From positions 6,101,001 through 6,165,000 of the forward strand of contig OU015674.1 of the NCBI GenBank assembly GCA_907165275.2: a stretch of DNA of 64,000 bases, in the 5' to 3' direction. Below the pieces are notes generated by a model. The model saw nothing but the letters and a program-made list of their open reading frames with translations. It did no database searches and was not told the DNA's origin. Made by a program: the position numbers and the translations under genes. This stretch comes from Zygaena filipendulae (taxonomy: Eukaryota; Arthropoda; Insecta; Lepidoptera; Zygaenidae). Each line of letters opens with the position of its first letter. Within the stretch, counting starts at the first letter, position 1. This document shows, one piece after another, positions 12,211 to 23,073 of the stretch.

Positions 12211-12444
12211 CCAGGGCCCTTATGCACTATGACCAACAACATTCCTTGCCAATAACGCGCGTCCCAAAAACGCAATCCCAAACGTTCTAGATGTCAAAAT
12301 ATCAGAAATTATTATTCTGAATGCCATTAGAAAAGTTGTGAACATATTTTTTGGAGTGAAACTTCTTTGATTACGAGGGAAAGACAATTTTTGTGGCGCG
12401 TTATCTCAACGCGCCGTGTTAAGGTCATAGTGAATAAGGGCCCA
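12211..12444. mobile_element. MITE with GGGCCCTTATTCACTATGAC termini
   Basis: Terminal inverted repeat of ~20 bp at both ends, ~234 bp in all. The inside keeps CTTTGATTACGAGGGAAAGA and GCGCGTTAT, shared with 19752-19976 and 48842-49082. The 96-aa antisense frame across it is a by-product. Confidence 0.75.
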
Positions 12445-12550
12445 GGTAAACGGAAGTGACGCGCAAGGAGAGCAACGTTCGGTGTAACATGGACATACAA
12501 TAGAAAAACGTCGTAAATACTGCAACCGATGCCGCGATGGCATTCACTTA

Positions 12551-12787
12551 CGGCCACACTCAGAATCGACTTTAATGATGATGATGACGCCACATGCGGC
12601 ACCAGCGGATATTTCATATATTAACGCTTGTCGTAACAAATAAAGTTTATTTCATTTCATTTCATTTCATTACTTAGTTAAGTATAGATTTTTAAAACAA
12701 AATTGCCGCAATCCGGATTGCGGCAATTTTGTTTTAAAAATCTATACTTAACTAAGTAATCATTAAAGTCGACTCTGAGTGCGGCGG
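12551..12787. mobile_element. Foldback MITE with TTA duplication, split by a retroposon
   Basis: CGGCCACACTCAGAATCGAC at the left pairs with the right end ...GTGCGGCGG. TTA flanks both sides (12548-12550, 12788-12790). The left arm is broken after TTTAATGAT and resumes at TACTTAGTTAAG (12671). Confidence 0.8.
12580..12670 (+). mobile_element. Retroposon tail with (TTTCA)n inserted in a MITE arm
   Basis: A 91-bp stretch absent from the other MITE copies. It ends AACAAATAAAGTT then TATTTCATTTCATTTC, a processed 3' end with a pentanucleotide tail. Confidence 0.7.
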
Positions 12788-12790
12788 TTA

Positions 12791-13159
12791 AATTTTAAAT
12801 ACGCTCATATGTTTTATGGATGAATTTATTCTCATCCGGGAATTATGACTTCTATCTACACAATTTTTTTTTAATGTTTTATTTTAACTGATTATTTGTA
12901 ATTCGAAATACAAAATTTTAAAATTATCTAATAAGAATCTTATTAACATTTTTTCTCAATGTCACCTTATCCAATATGGAAGCTACACATAATAGATAAT
13001 AATATAGAGATATCAGGTAGAAATTATTTGGACAGCACCCGTTGGTTTAGTGGTTGGCGACTAACTAACTACCTACATCAGATGTCGCGGGATGATTTCC
13101 TCGTCTGTCTTAAGCATTTATCTGATTAACATTGTGTTTAAACTTAGTCCGGGCGTATA
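12791..13159 (+). other. Spacer with a weak tRNA-like SINE head
   Basis: TGGTTTAGTGGTTGGCGAC at 13044-13063 resembles an A box; the B-box-like sequence after it is badly degenerate. Nothing else identified. Confidence 0.3.
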
Positions 13160-13318
13160 GATCTACACCAATATTATAAAGATAAGAGAAGAAAGATCAA
13201 AGTCTTTTATTTGTTTTTAATGGATAAACTCAAAAACTACTGCACCGATTCCAAAAATTCTTTAAATGATAGAAAGCTACAGTATCACTTAGTGACATAG
13301 GATAATAAAAAAGTAGGT
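13160..13318 (+). mobile_element. Helitron 5' fragment
   Basis: ATCTACACCAATATTATAAA, then the body with ACTACTGCACCGATTCC. The 3' end is replaced by the next Helitron. Confidence 0.55.
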
Positions 13319-13324
13319 ATAATA

Positions 13325-13546
13325 TCCTACTTATAATATTATAAACGCGAAAGTTTGTATGTATGTATGGATGGATGGATGGATGGATGTTTGTTACTCT
13401 TTCACGCATAAACTACTGGATGGATTTAAATGAAACTTTACAATAATATAGCTTATACATCAGATTAACACATAGGGTATTTTTTATCCTGGAATTCCCG
13501 CGGGAACTCTGAAATTAACGCGGGTGAAACCGCGGGGCACAACTAG
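13325..13546 (+). mobile_element. Non-autonomous Helitron with (ATGG)n
   Basis: A|TCCTACTTATAATATTATAA ... CAACTAG|T. An (ATGG)6 tract near 13364-13389 follows the 5' end. Confidence 0.8.
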
Positions 13547-13848
13547 TAATAAATATATTTATACTTATCACTCGAGTTTCCTGGTACTTATAGTATAAGC
13601 TCTGCTTAATTTGGGAGCAGGTGATGTTGTGTGATAATATCCGTGAATAATTATAAACATCAGATCCAAATCTTTATTTTTAAAGTTGCGTTGCTGAGAC
13701 GTTTGTTCATAATCTTGTTTAATGGAAAGCGACGATATGGACCAAAGAGAATATAAATCAGTGGGTGTATGGGACTAATGTGTAACCACGTGCATATGCC
13801 AACTGCCATGCTATCAAAGATAATATTATAATCATTACATGCGAAGAC
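13547..13848. other. No gene recognised
   Basis: A 92-aa antisense frame (13660-13938) crosses from here into the adjacent repeat. It is leucine/isoleucine-rich with no recognisable domain. Confidence 0.4.
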
Positions 13849-15613
13849 ATTGTAAAAGAATAGACAAACAATACAAACTTTTATTATGCAATCCACGTCA
13901 AGCAATTTTTGCGGGGGAATGATTAAAATAAAAACCAATCACGTTGTTGCGAAGCAATCAAATACCAGTCACAACAAAGTACATTTCAAACAGTCAATCA
14001 CATCGCTTTCTGTCAAGTGGAATCTATAGACAATAGTCTCTGCTAGCCAACGGCATTTTGTTATAGTACGGGAGATACCGATGCTAATTCGGGAGTGACT
14101 CGAGCGTCGTTGGGACCTATTGGGTTTTGAAGATTAAGAGATATAAACAAAATAAGGTCATATGATATTTTTTCATTCACCGGTGGGTATAGCTTCTACA
14201 GGCTTTCAAAAATGTAAAAAAAAATATTAAAATGGAAATACTCGAGCGCGTCAGATATTGTAGTTTAGATACTCCAAGGTGTCTCTGATATCGAAAATAT
14301 ATTCATCTGCCGATTTGCGTGGTGGGGGTGGCCATCCGGAAGTGGAGAAAATGAAAAAAAAAAAAACATTTACTCCAGCGCGTCAGATATTCAAAGGGGA
14401 TGTTAAGTGAGCCCTAAAAATGCTCCCCTTCGAAAATCTGCCAATTTGGAGGTGACGCAAGGTAGTAGCAAATTTTTGAAAATGCAAAAAAAAATCTCAA
14501 TTTTGAAATACTCGAGCGTGTCAGATTATTTTACAGAAGGTTCAGCTTGCACTCCAAGTTATGTTGGCTTAAAATCTGACAATAATTTTGAGGGGTATTA
14601 TTAATCTGACTGCTAGAAACAAAAATTATGATTTATTTTTAAGATTTTTTTTTCTTTCTGACGTGTACGTTTAATAACTCTATGAGCTATTTCTTGTTCA
14701 CAAAAAACACACTTTATATTTCTATGAAATATGTAAAAACTCACAAAATATTATTCACAAAACTAACTTTAAAGCACAAACAAGCCAGAGCGTTTTACAT
14801 ATAATAACATGAACGCGTTGTTTTGTGATGAGCTTTATTATATAATATATATAATTACATTAAAGTGAAAGGTTATAGGTGAACCTATAGTTTGATGTAA
14901 TACTTACCTTAACTTATTTTAATATGTATTTTAACCGACCAAAAAAGTTATAATTTGACACGTTTAGCGCCGTGATATACTGTGATGACGTTATAGCGAC
15001 GGAAAGTAGTGTGAGGACGGTGCGAGAGAGTGAGAGATAGAGAAAAAGTAAAAGGGAAAGAAAGACAGAGATATGAATAGGTACATGTTTCACTGCAGCT
15101 GCTCGTTCGATTCGAAGACGATTTTTGTTTCTTCGGCTTATGAAAATCGGCAGATTATATTTTTCCCGCTATCCTTGAGTTATTTACTTTAAAATAAAAA
15201 ATAAATCAACTGCGCTCGAGAATGTCGAAGTTGCGTTTTTTTTTTGCAAGTTTGTGATCCTCTAACTCCCTTACGTCACGTTCAAATGGTCAGATTATTC
15301 ATATACATACTTCTCACTATGTAATTAACCCACCATATCTTAATCTGACGCGCTCGAGTATTTCGAGTTATCGATTTTTTTTTACTAATCTGATCGGTTA
15401 TTCTAGACGCACCCACCAGTGTAGAGGGCCTATATTTGGTGGAGGTACTCAACATGGTGCAAGGTACCCCCCTTATGTTCATCTGACGCGCTTTAGCTAA
15501 TCCACAAATCCCCTCTTGGCGGTCCGTACTATTAGCATGAGATCATTTGACCGCTGCGTGGTTCAAGGGGAAAGTTTAGCGGCCGAGCGTATTGTCAATC
15601 TATCCTCTTTCAA
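13849..15613 (+). mobile_element. ~295-bp TIR element, split by a 1468-bp insertion (copy 1)
   Basis: Outer inverted repeats: ATTGTAAAAGAATAGACAAA at the left, a sequence ending CTATCCTCTTTCAAT at the right. The two outer parts (13849-14063 and 15535-15613) align to the copy at 23959-24710 in reverse orientation. Without the inserted DNA the element is ~294 bp. Confidence 0.75.
14064..15531. mobile_element. Unclassified 1468-bp DNA element with ~137-bp-spaced subterminal motifs
   Basis: Terminal inverted repeat TAGTACGG / CCGTACTA. TTA duplicated on both sides (14061-14063, 15532-15534). The uninterrupted paralog at 24 kb has a single TTA there (24039-24041, read as TAA). CTCGAGCGCGTCAGAT-like motifs occur forward near 14098 (partial), at 14241, 14373 and 14511, and reversed near 15209 (partial), at 15343 and 15481. 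Spacing is 132-143 bp, mirror-symmetric about the centre. No long open frame, so it is non-autonomous. A 3-bp TTA site fits PIF/Harbinger, while repeated subterminal motifs are also typical of CACTA-type elements. Neither is proven. Confidence 0.8.
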
Positions 15614-15681
15614 TATCTTTGGTTGCATGCATGCTAATTTGAAATTCGAATACCTATTCACCTTAGTCTCGAAGCTGCGAA

Positions 15682-15863
15682 TCCTTACTATAAAATTATA
15701 TGCGAATGTGAGTTTGTTGGTTAGTTTTACTCAGCCGGTCATCATGAAATTTTGCATTCACCTTGTCGGGGGCACAGAAAAGTACATACCTAAGTACTTT
15801 TTTATCACGGAATTCCCACGGAAACTCCGAAATTAACGCGGGTGAAACTGCGGGGAACAGCTA
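15682..15863 (+). mobile_element. Non-autonomous Helitron
   Basis: A|TCCTTACTATAAAATTATAT ... hairpin GCGGGTGAAACTGCGGGG, then CAGCTAA|T (CTAG mutated). The 106-aa frame at 15516-15836 is a chance join of this repeat and its neighbour. Confidence 0.75.
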
Positions 15864-16607
15864 ATAAAAAGTGCGCGAATTTTTTTTTTTTATAGAAGCG
15901 ACTCCTAAAAACCAGAGACTAAATATACTCGTAATGTCTCCTCAATACTCACGACTTTAATGACTTGTAATAATTCTAACTTAATGAAGCGTGCCGGCCA
16001 GCTCGTGACATGACGTGGCTCGTTTTAGTTTTTTTTTCCCTTCATCGTTTGAGTCCAAGGTAGAGACTCTATACACTTATACAGCACAACATTATTTCAC
16101 AAGAAAAAATATAAATAAAAACCGACGCTTCGAGAAGGTGAGCAAAAATCATATTTTTAGGTTAACTCAACCTGATACTACAGGAATTTTTAGAGAGATT
16201 TTTATAATTTTTTTTTTATAATATCTTTTTTTAGTATTTTTAAAGAAAGAACAAATTATCTAATTAACTACGAGTACTTATATACATTTCTATGGTAGGC
16301 GTTATTTAAAGTCAATATGCATTGTAATATTTTTTTAGGTTTCGAATATCTTCTCGGGTGTTCGCTCAGCATTTCACCAAAGTTTTATTACAGTCAGATG
16401 AATTTGGAGAGAAGCATTTAAGACCAAATATTGATAATTAATCAGTAATTTTAGCATTATAACATATCATTTCATCCTCGATCATTAAACCCCACCACAA
16501 TCTCAATAATTTTAAACCTAGAATTGTTATGGTCCTTCACAACTCTTTCGGCCCCGTATGGTGCTCTTGATATAATGATTTTTATGATCAGTTACGATCG
16601 ATATTTT
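15864..16607. other. No gene recognised
   Basis: Poly-T runs near 15880-15890, 16026-16036 and 16208-16218. A 68-aa frame at 16015-16221 has low complexity. Confidence 0.4.
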
Positions 16608-16769
16608 TATTTTATTTTTTATGTCATAGGGGGCAAACGGGCAAGTGGTACATCTGATGGTAAGTGATTACCGCCGCCCATAGACATCTGCAACACCAGA
16701 AGGCATGCAGGTGCGTTGCCGACCTGGAATGGGGATGGGAACTGGCTTTCAAGTGGGGCTGCCGGAATT
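16608..16769 (-). mobile_element. Retroposon 3' unit (A-tailed), copy 1
   Basis: About 155 bp matching 46790-46948 in opposite orientation, from GCTGCCGG to the A-rich tail (TTTTATTTTTTATGTC on the plus strand). Shared blocks include GGGGCAAACGGGCAAGTGG-like sequence and GTGCGTTGCCGACC. This unit is widespread in moth genomes, probably a LINE or SINE 3' end. Confidence 0.65.
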
Positions 16770-17334
16770 TAAAGATTAACATTTAAATCTAAACTCACTA
16801 ATTAAAACTGGCGAGACTCATTAAAATTTTTGAGAAGGTGCTCAAGCGAAGGAATAACATCCTCCTCTTGTCTTTTTTCTAAAGAAGTAGGTGACTGGTA
16901 CTCCAACTAAAGGCTATTACCATCACTTTACTACCTCGGCGATTGTATAAAAAATCAAATAAATCAATTGACCTCGTATGTTCACGCTTGCCGTTTGCAG
17001 TTCGACAAGGCTGACAGTGAGAAGGGTTGCGGGTAGCGCCGGGTGCGACCTTCCTTACAGTATAGCACATACGTTACCGACTGGACTTAATTTTATCTAT
17101 CACGTAAATTGTTCCAAAAGACCAAATTCGTGCGAAGTTTCGTGACGTGTAAAATCACAATGACAATTTTACTACAATTTGTAAATTAATTATACAATAT
17201 GTAAAAAAAAAACCAAAGTATTTTAGATTTGTAAACGACTTTTATTATAACTAAACAAATGCCTACTTCAGTTAAAACTAACTGTTTAATCCTAAACCGT
17301 TATAAACTACATATCAGTAAAGGAAACAAAATAA
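16770..17334. other. No gene recognised
   Basis: No domain in the short antisense frame at 16879-17070; no repeat matched. Confidence 0.4.
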
Positions 17335-17442
17335 CGGCCGCACTTAGAGTCGTTTAATTATTACTTAATTTTAAGTACGCTAATAAACTAACTAATTAAG
17401 TTAAATTTAGTTAAATCATTAAAACGACTCTGAGTGCGGCCG
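17335..17442. mobile_element. Short foldback MITE with TAA duplication
   Basis: CGGCCGCACTTAGAGTCG ... CGACTCTGAGTGCGGCCG, 108 bp. TAA on both sides. A deletion derivative of the family at 9819 and 35030. Confidence 0.8.
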
Positions 17443-17542
17443 TAATTTTTTTTTGCAATAGGAACCCCCATTTCATCTCTCCAGGGTTTGAATATCGAAA
17501 AATCTTTTCACGCTACACGTTTGGAAATAGCCTTCCGCTTTA

Positions 17543-17994
17543 GGGTCCGTTCATATCTATAGACAATAGCGTGTCCGTCACGTTCCGTCGCAGACAAAAC
17601 AATATTCTCGAATACAGTGCGTATTTACGTATTCACATCTATCGTAACACGGCCGCGCAGACGCGGACAGACACGGGCCGTACCTGGCCGGTATTTGCGG
17701 AAACAAAATTTTGCACCAAAAATATAAAAATATTTTATATTTTTGTTATTTATATTTTTTATTTTAAAAATATAAAAATATTTTTGGTTCATGTCTGTAC
17801 GTGTCTGTGGCTACATGCCGAGCAGTGTGATTCGTGAATCGGCACCGTGCAGACGTCTTTTCGAACGACGGTGTCGGTCGGCGTCTGCCACGGAACTTTG
17901 CTGGCACGCTCAGATGTAAACGGCGTCTGTTGGTGTCTGCGACGGAACGTGTCGGGCACGCTCAATGTAGATATAAGCGGCCCCTTAGGTACAG
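17543..17994. mobile_element. PIF/Harbinger-like MITE, 452 bp, TTA duplication
   Basis: ~50-bp imperfect terminal repeats, starting GGGTCCG and (reverse complement of the right end) GGGGCCG, both containing CACGTTCCGTCGCAGACA. TTA flanks at 17540-17542 and 17995-17997. A second AT-rich palindrome (ACCAAAAATAT...) sits in the middle near 17712-17791. Frames at 17571-18028 are its by-products. Confidence 0.8.
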
Positions 17995-17997
17995 ACC

Positions 17998-18293
17998 TCC
18001 AAGTGTGAAGTACATACTCTGTAAGTAGGTACTAAAGCGATACTGCACTTCTCCAATAAGTACCGCTACTAAGTAACTCTCGAAGCTTAAGTGCCATTCA
18101 GGCTGTCCGGTGTAAATTCAAGAGTCATAATGTGTGACATTTGCTCATGGATATATCGAAAATATGACTTTAAAAGTGTTGTTTTCTTCATTTTATTATG
18201 GACTATACGTACTTACATAGTGCATTTTGCCAACGTCAAGTTTAACTAGGTATATTTTTTACTTCTCATGCTCGTAAATTATCATTTATGCTG
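17998..18293. other. No gene recognised
   Basis: Nothing identified in this short spacer. Confidence 0.4.
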
Positions 18294-18450
18294 GATCAAA
18301 TCAAATCAAATCAAATATACTTTATGTTTATGTGTGTGCACACACAGTAGAAGACACAATATTTACAAAACACAGAAACATATGGATACGTACAATGAGG
18401 CGACCTATATTGCTGAAAGCAATTTTTTCATAGGCAGCCTCCTCCGGTAG
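18294..18450 (-). mobile_element. Retroposon 3' end with (GATTT)n tail
   Basis: Reads on the minus strand as a body with GGAGGCTGCCTATG, ending in AAGTATATTTGATTTGATTT. This is a processed LINE-type 3' end. The 5' limit is uncertain. Confidence 0.6.
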
Positions 18451-19267
18451 AGAGAGATGTAAAAAGAAAGGTAGATAGTGCGGCATTAATATCTGTATAA
18501 TACATTTCAATAATAACAAAAATATATGGATGTAAGAGGACTGAAAATATCTTTCTAAGCTCTCGTGCAAAGAACCTATTGTTGTCATGGCAGCTACCAT
18601 AACAGTTGTCATCACGTTTTGGCAATATTATTATGTTTTAAGAATTTAAATTCATTTACAATATCTGTTTTTTTTTTTTTTTGATGCGATTGAAGTGAGA
18701 GTGCAGGCACTCGGATATAAACCCAATTTTATTCTCAACTTTAATATCCGCTGTCCTTTCTTTATTGTTCCATCCACTTTAGTCGTTTCATGTTCATTAA
18801 AGGTGCTTGTGCACCAGCAAATTGGGCAATTTCGGGCAACTTTGACGTCACGGTACAATTTTACGGCAATTATGAAAAGTTGTCGTAATTGTTTAAATAC
18901 CTGACTCTCTATTTGCTCTACTAACTTACTAATTGACTAAAAATATTTCCGTGTATGACTTTATACGAGTAACATGTGAAGTTATGTGTATAAAAAGTAA
19001 AAAAAAAAACGCTTACTATAAACAAACAAAGTTTTTGTATGACACAAAACGTCGGCAGATAAAACCGATTGTTGTCACAACAAAACCGCTCGTTCTCAAC
19101 TCACAGGTATTCCGCTTTATCTCCCGAAGCGGAGTGTACGCGCACAAATCACGATATTTACGTTGCGATCTCCCACAGAAATTGCCTGCGTGCGTGTGTG
19201 TAACGGGCATAAAGATGTAAAATATAATATTGTAGGTATAAATAATATAGAGTTTTCTTATCTTTAA
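18451..19267. other. No gene recognised
   Basis: Poly-T run at 18667-18682. Several 60-95 aa frames on both strands overlap, show no domain and are not supported. Confidence 0.4.
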
Positions 19268-19497
19268 TCTAATATATATAAATCACGTGTCACGTTGTTT
19301 GTCCGCGATGGACTCCGAAACTACTGAACGGATTTTGATAAAATTTTGTAACCATTCATAATATGGGCCAACTTAAAAGATAGGATAGTTTTTATCCCGG
19401 AATTCCCTCGGGAACTGAAGGACATAGAGTACTTTTTTCCCGCAACCTCCGCGGGAACTCCGAAATTACCGCGGATGAAATCGCGGAGGACAGCTAG
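19268..19497 (+). mobile_element. Chimeric Helitron (copy 1, internally deleted)
   Basis: A|TCTAATATATATAAATCACG, body with TTGTCCGCGATGGACTCC, then two successive family 3' segments and CAGCTAG|T. Same composite as 30159 and 46397, but the first 3' end is truncated. Confidence 0.75.
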
Positions 19498-19578
19498 TGT
19501 ATATATATTTTGTGAGTAATTTTACAAATTGTTTTCTTTTTAGGGACCTAAAGATCTATTATAGATCACTCTAGAGTT

Positions 19579-19672
19579 CACAAAAATCACATAATAGGTC
19601 CATACTAATCTAGATAGTCTGCTGAATTTTCTAACAACCGTTGGACCTATAACGCATATTGTGATTTTTGTG
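19579..19672. repeat. Imperfect foldback
   Basis: CACAAAAATCACAT plus ATAGGTCCA pairs with TGGACCTAT plus ATTGTGATTTTTGTG. No further copy was seen. Confidence 0.5.
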
Positions 19673-19751
19673 TCTCCCTCGGGAACTATGTTTCGGAATA
19701 AAAAAATGTTGTGTACACGGTGGGAAAAATATTGTTACATGTGCGTTACTA

Positions 19752-19976
19752 GAGCCCTTTTGGTGAATCAGGTTCTATTAATGGCATGTCCGGTTTAATA
19801 TTCACTATGACCATAACACGCCGCGCTAAGATAAGACGCCGCAAAAACTGTCTTTCCCTCGTAATCAAAGAAGTTTTACTGCAAAAAAAATACATTTGCA
19901 ACGTTTCTTGTGGCATAACGAATAATACGCGCGTTATGGGCAAGGAATGTTATTGGTCATAGTGAATAAGGGCCCA
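19752..19976. mobile_element. MITE with GGGCCCTTATTCACTATGAC termini, interrupted left arm
   Basis: The right end is intact (GGTCATAGTGAATAAGGGCC). The left arm is split: GAGCCCTTTT, about 35 extra bases, then ATTCACTATGACC. Interior as in the copy at 12211. Confidence 0.65.
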
Positions 19977-20640
19977 GGTCGTTAGATCTGGAATGATGAT
20001 CCATTCCCTGAAAGTTCACTATATTATTTTGTAAACTCACTGTTTAGTCTAGGCGTTACCCGTTTTACAATTTAACTGTGAGACAGACACGCCTACATCT
20101 TTACTATGAGGAAAAAATAATAAACATATTGAATTAGAAAACTCAATTATAGCAGAATTAATTTTCATTAAAAAAATATATTCATCAAGAGCATTCCGTT
20201 TTTATATCGAACGTGGCGTTTCATTAGAGAAGGAACAATACGCAATCAGTTGGTGGACCGAACTAAATTACAATGAGAATTGAAAATCACATTTTGATTC
20301 CTAACGGACTTAGTTGTGCTTGTGCCTCGTTTGCATTAGCCATCACGGTTCGATGAGCAACGGCGATCACTGGGAAAGCATATTACCACTTGAAAGGCGT
20401 GCCATAGACCATAGAGGACATGAAGAATAGGTTTTAACAGATCTCTCTCTCACCTCTCCGAAGTGTGAAAGAGACTACTGTGGCTCGGACTGATGCACCT
20501 ATACATACACGAAATCATAATCCCGTACTCTTCTGTTTTCTCCCATTGATTTACTACTTTCTCTTCCAAAACGGAAATGACCTTTAATACCGAAGGGAAG
20601 CCACAGCCACCACCAGAGGGACACAGTGTCAAAAATAGAA
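19977..20640. other. No gene recognised
   Basis: No repeat copies matched. The antisense 60-aa frame at 20450-20632 has no domain. Confidence 0.4.
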
Positions 20641-20745
20641 TGTTTTTTATATTTGTATATATGTATGTTAGATTGTAAGGTATTTATCTATGGGCCCATG
20701 TTGCCTGATAACAAAACAATAAATAAATAAAATAAATATGTTTTC
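20641..20745 (+). mobile_element. LINE-type 3' end with (AAAT)n tail
   Basis: TATCTATGGGCCCATGTTGC then AATAAATAAATAAAATAAAT. The body pattern is a frequent non-LTR 3' end in moths. Confidence 0.55.
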
Positions 20746-21440
20746 CATGAATGATTTTATGAAGAACTATGGCTCTACGCCTGTACTCTATGTCTTTTTA
20801 AATATACTTAGTAGATATATTTGTAAAAAAAAACTTACGGTAAGAATTTATAAAACGATTCTTATTTAACTGCATTTCAATGTTAACACCTGAGAAGTAG
20901 TTTTAGTCAGTTCACTGGCGAGTAAACGTAAAGGAGGCACAGCGAGCGGACATCATCACAGCCAGTTGAGCCAGTCATTGGCATCGAAGCTAAATTACGC
21001 GCAAGCACACACCGCAAAGCGTTGGTCAGCGGTCACAGATAAATAATTCTACATACGAACTGGCAGGTACGCAGATCTAGAGCGAAAACTCATTTCCACA
21101 TTGCTGTTCTAAATTTGAACACGACTGATGGGTGGCATTTTAGCGGGAACTTGAACAGAAATGGATGTCAGTTTTATTTTAGCAAATTAGTTAATCTTAT
21201 TTCCTTAGAAATAATAGAGAGTTTTTTTACCATACATCCACCCAAAGAGCGTCTTATTAAGGTTCAACTGCAATCAGTTGCTTCCAAAAGCTTCATTAAA
21301 CCATTGAAATGCATCTCAAAAATGTAGGAACTTTTTTGTTTATTGATTTTTGATTTTAATTTTCCTCTTCTGTTGTTACCCCCTCCGTGCGTGACAACGG
21401 GCTGCCAGCTGAGTTGGTGTCCCTTTCGCCAGAGCATGCA
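20746..21440. other. No gene; possible initiator at 20907
   Basis: TCAGTT at 20907-20912 matches the arthropod initiator and is followed by GC-richer sequence to ~21030, but no open frame or TATA box supports a promoter. Confidence 0.2.
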
Positions 21441-21640
21441 AGAAAACTATGGGTTTAGATTATGCACTTCTTTGATTTTTGTGGTATTTTTCTTGTGTAT
21501 TGTGCTGAAATAAATATAATTCTTTCTGTCTTTCTTTCTATCTATCCTGACGCGGGTATCGAACCCGCAACTACTGGAAATGCAGTCAAGTTCACTAACC
21601 ACTACAGCAAAGGTGCTATCGATGTCGTAAGATTTATCAA
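21441..21640 (-). mobile_element. tRNA-derived SINE
   Basis: On the minus strand TGTAGTGGTTAGTGAAC (A-box-like) and GGGTTCGATACCCGC (perfect B box) stand ~35 bp apart, near 21548-21612, followed by a pyrimidine/purine repeat. A diverged copy is at 43741. Confidence 0.65.
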
Positions 21641-21682
21641 GATCTCCGAATACCTAATTATTACGGTATAATTATAGAGTTT

Positions 21683-21857
21683 CTAGTTGTTCCCCGCCTC
21701 AATTTCGGAGTTTCCGCCGGAATTCCGGGATAACATACCCTGTGTACTTCTCTATATCTCTGACAACGCTTATGCAAAATGTCATGGTGATCGGATGATC
21801 GGTGAGAGCGTAACAAACAAACAATCTCACCTTCGCATTTATAATAAGTAGTAAGGA
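21683..21857 (-). mobile_element. Non-autonomous Helitron
   Basis: Minus-strand body from AAATCCTTACTACTTATTAT to CTAG. The hairpin region has a deletion. Confidence 0.7.
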
Positions 21858-21898
21858 TTTGTTATTAGGCGAGGTACTACACATAGTGTTGGTTCATT

Positions 21899-22035
21899 AA
21901 AAAGTTCATTAAAAATTCCGTTCGAAATTGAAGCACAAAACCAATAGATGTGTGCGTGAGCGGCGCGTGATTAAGTTCGCGCCGAGACGTAGTGAGCTGT
22001 TTCCACCACACTTGAAATTTCATGACAAATTCATA
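21899..22035. repeat. Unclassified dispersed repeat, copy 2
   Basis: Matches 10491-10625 (see there). The match fades past CACTTGAAATTTCATG. Confidence 0.6.
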
Positions 22036-22499
22036 CATTGAATGCGGTTCTAACCTATCATTTCTATGAGTATAGCAATGAATCTCTTTGTCTGTCTATA
22101 TGTATATATGTCGTTTGATTGCCCCGCGCTGGCATTGCGGTTGTTGTGGCTGGCAAATATATCTCGGAATCGCTTCCCGATTTTGTAACAGACAATTTCG
22201 AGATTTGCAATGCGGTCGTCGGGAATTCAGTGTTGTGATTACATTACAACAATAGGGATCGTAAAACATTCATTTTATCCATAACTTTAGATAAAAAAAA
22301 AATGTTTTACGTGAATAGGTACTTAGAAAATATTACTCAAAAACTGTGCTTGTCTTTTTTTACGTACATATAGTATCTAAATTTAAATATCTATATCGTT
22401 TACTAGTAAGATACTATTTGTGGAACTTTAATGAACTGCATGTACCACCTCTTGCGGAATTTCGGGTGCTTTATTGATTTTTTTTTTAATTTATATCTT
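22036..22499. other. No gene recognised
   Basis: No domain-bearing frame and no matched repeat. Confidence 0.4.
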
Positions 22500-22606
22500 T
22501 TTCCTGTGTGGATGTGGAAACTTTAAGGTGTAAGAAATTTTTTTATATTATGTTATACTTTTACTTATGTTGTACCGTTTGTTTCCCAAATAAATAAATA
22601 AATAAC
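22500..22606 (+). mobile_element. Retroposon 3' end with (AAAT)n tail
   Basis: GTTTGTTTCCCAAATAAATA at the end of an AT-rich body. The left boundary is not determined. Confidence 0.45.
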
Positions 22607-23073
22607 GCAAAAAACCCTTATAAATGCAGGAGCGATATGGTATTTGTTTCGCGAGGGCAGAATTTGCTAGCATGAAGACTCTAGATAAACACAATGTTCA
22701 TTACATAGATGTTTATATAGCCTTACATAACCTTAGTCTTGCGTCCCTAGAAAAGATTGGATGATATTTTTTATAGTTTCCACTTAATACACAGTGTTTA
22801 TAAATTGTTTCACTTAAAAAAAAGAACAACGTGATTTACACCGAACATAATAGAGTAGATAAACGAAAATATAATATATTAGGCGCACATTTAGAATACA
22901 CTCGTAAAACGTTCACATAAATATGCGTGGCACCGGGGCCGGGGCGCGGGATGACGAACTACCGACCATCGTTACGATAAAATCCGCGCCGCATCATAAA
23001 AATGCGAGCGCGTCACGTGCGCAACGTATATTATTACACTTCGGTGTGACATACGGACAAATGCTTTGAGAAT
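22607..23073. other. No gene; GC-rich patch 22925-23030
   Basis: GCACCGGGGCCGGGGCGCGG near 22931 and clustered CpGs contrast with the surroundings. No open frame or initiator was found. Confidence 0.3.

Noticed and set aside
12327..12617. 96-aa antisense frame
   Set aside because: Spans the GGGCCC MITE and enters the foldback MITE; product has no recognisable features.
15516..15836. 106-aa frame on the plus strand
   Set aside because: It runs from one transposon end across unique DNA into the next Helitron; no domain.
17571..18028. Two plus-strand frames of 88 and 64 aa
   Set aside because: Both lie within or at the edge of the TTA-flanked MITE.
21545..21612. Functional tRNA gene on the minus strand
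   Set aside because: A and B boxes are good, but no acceptor stem or anticodon arm can be formed; SINE head is the better reading.
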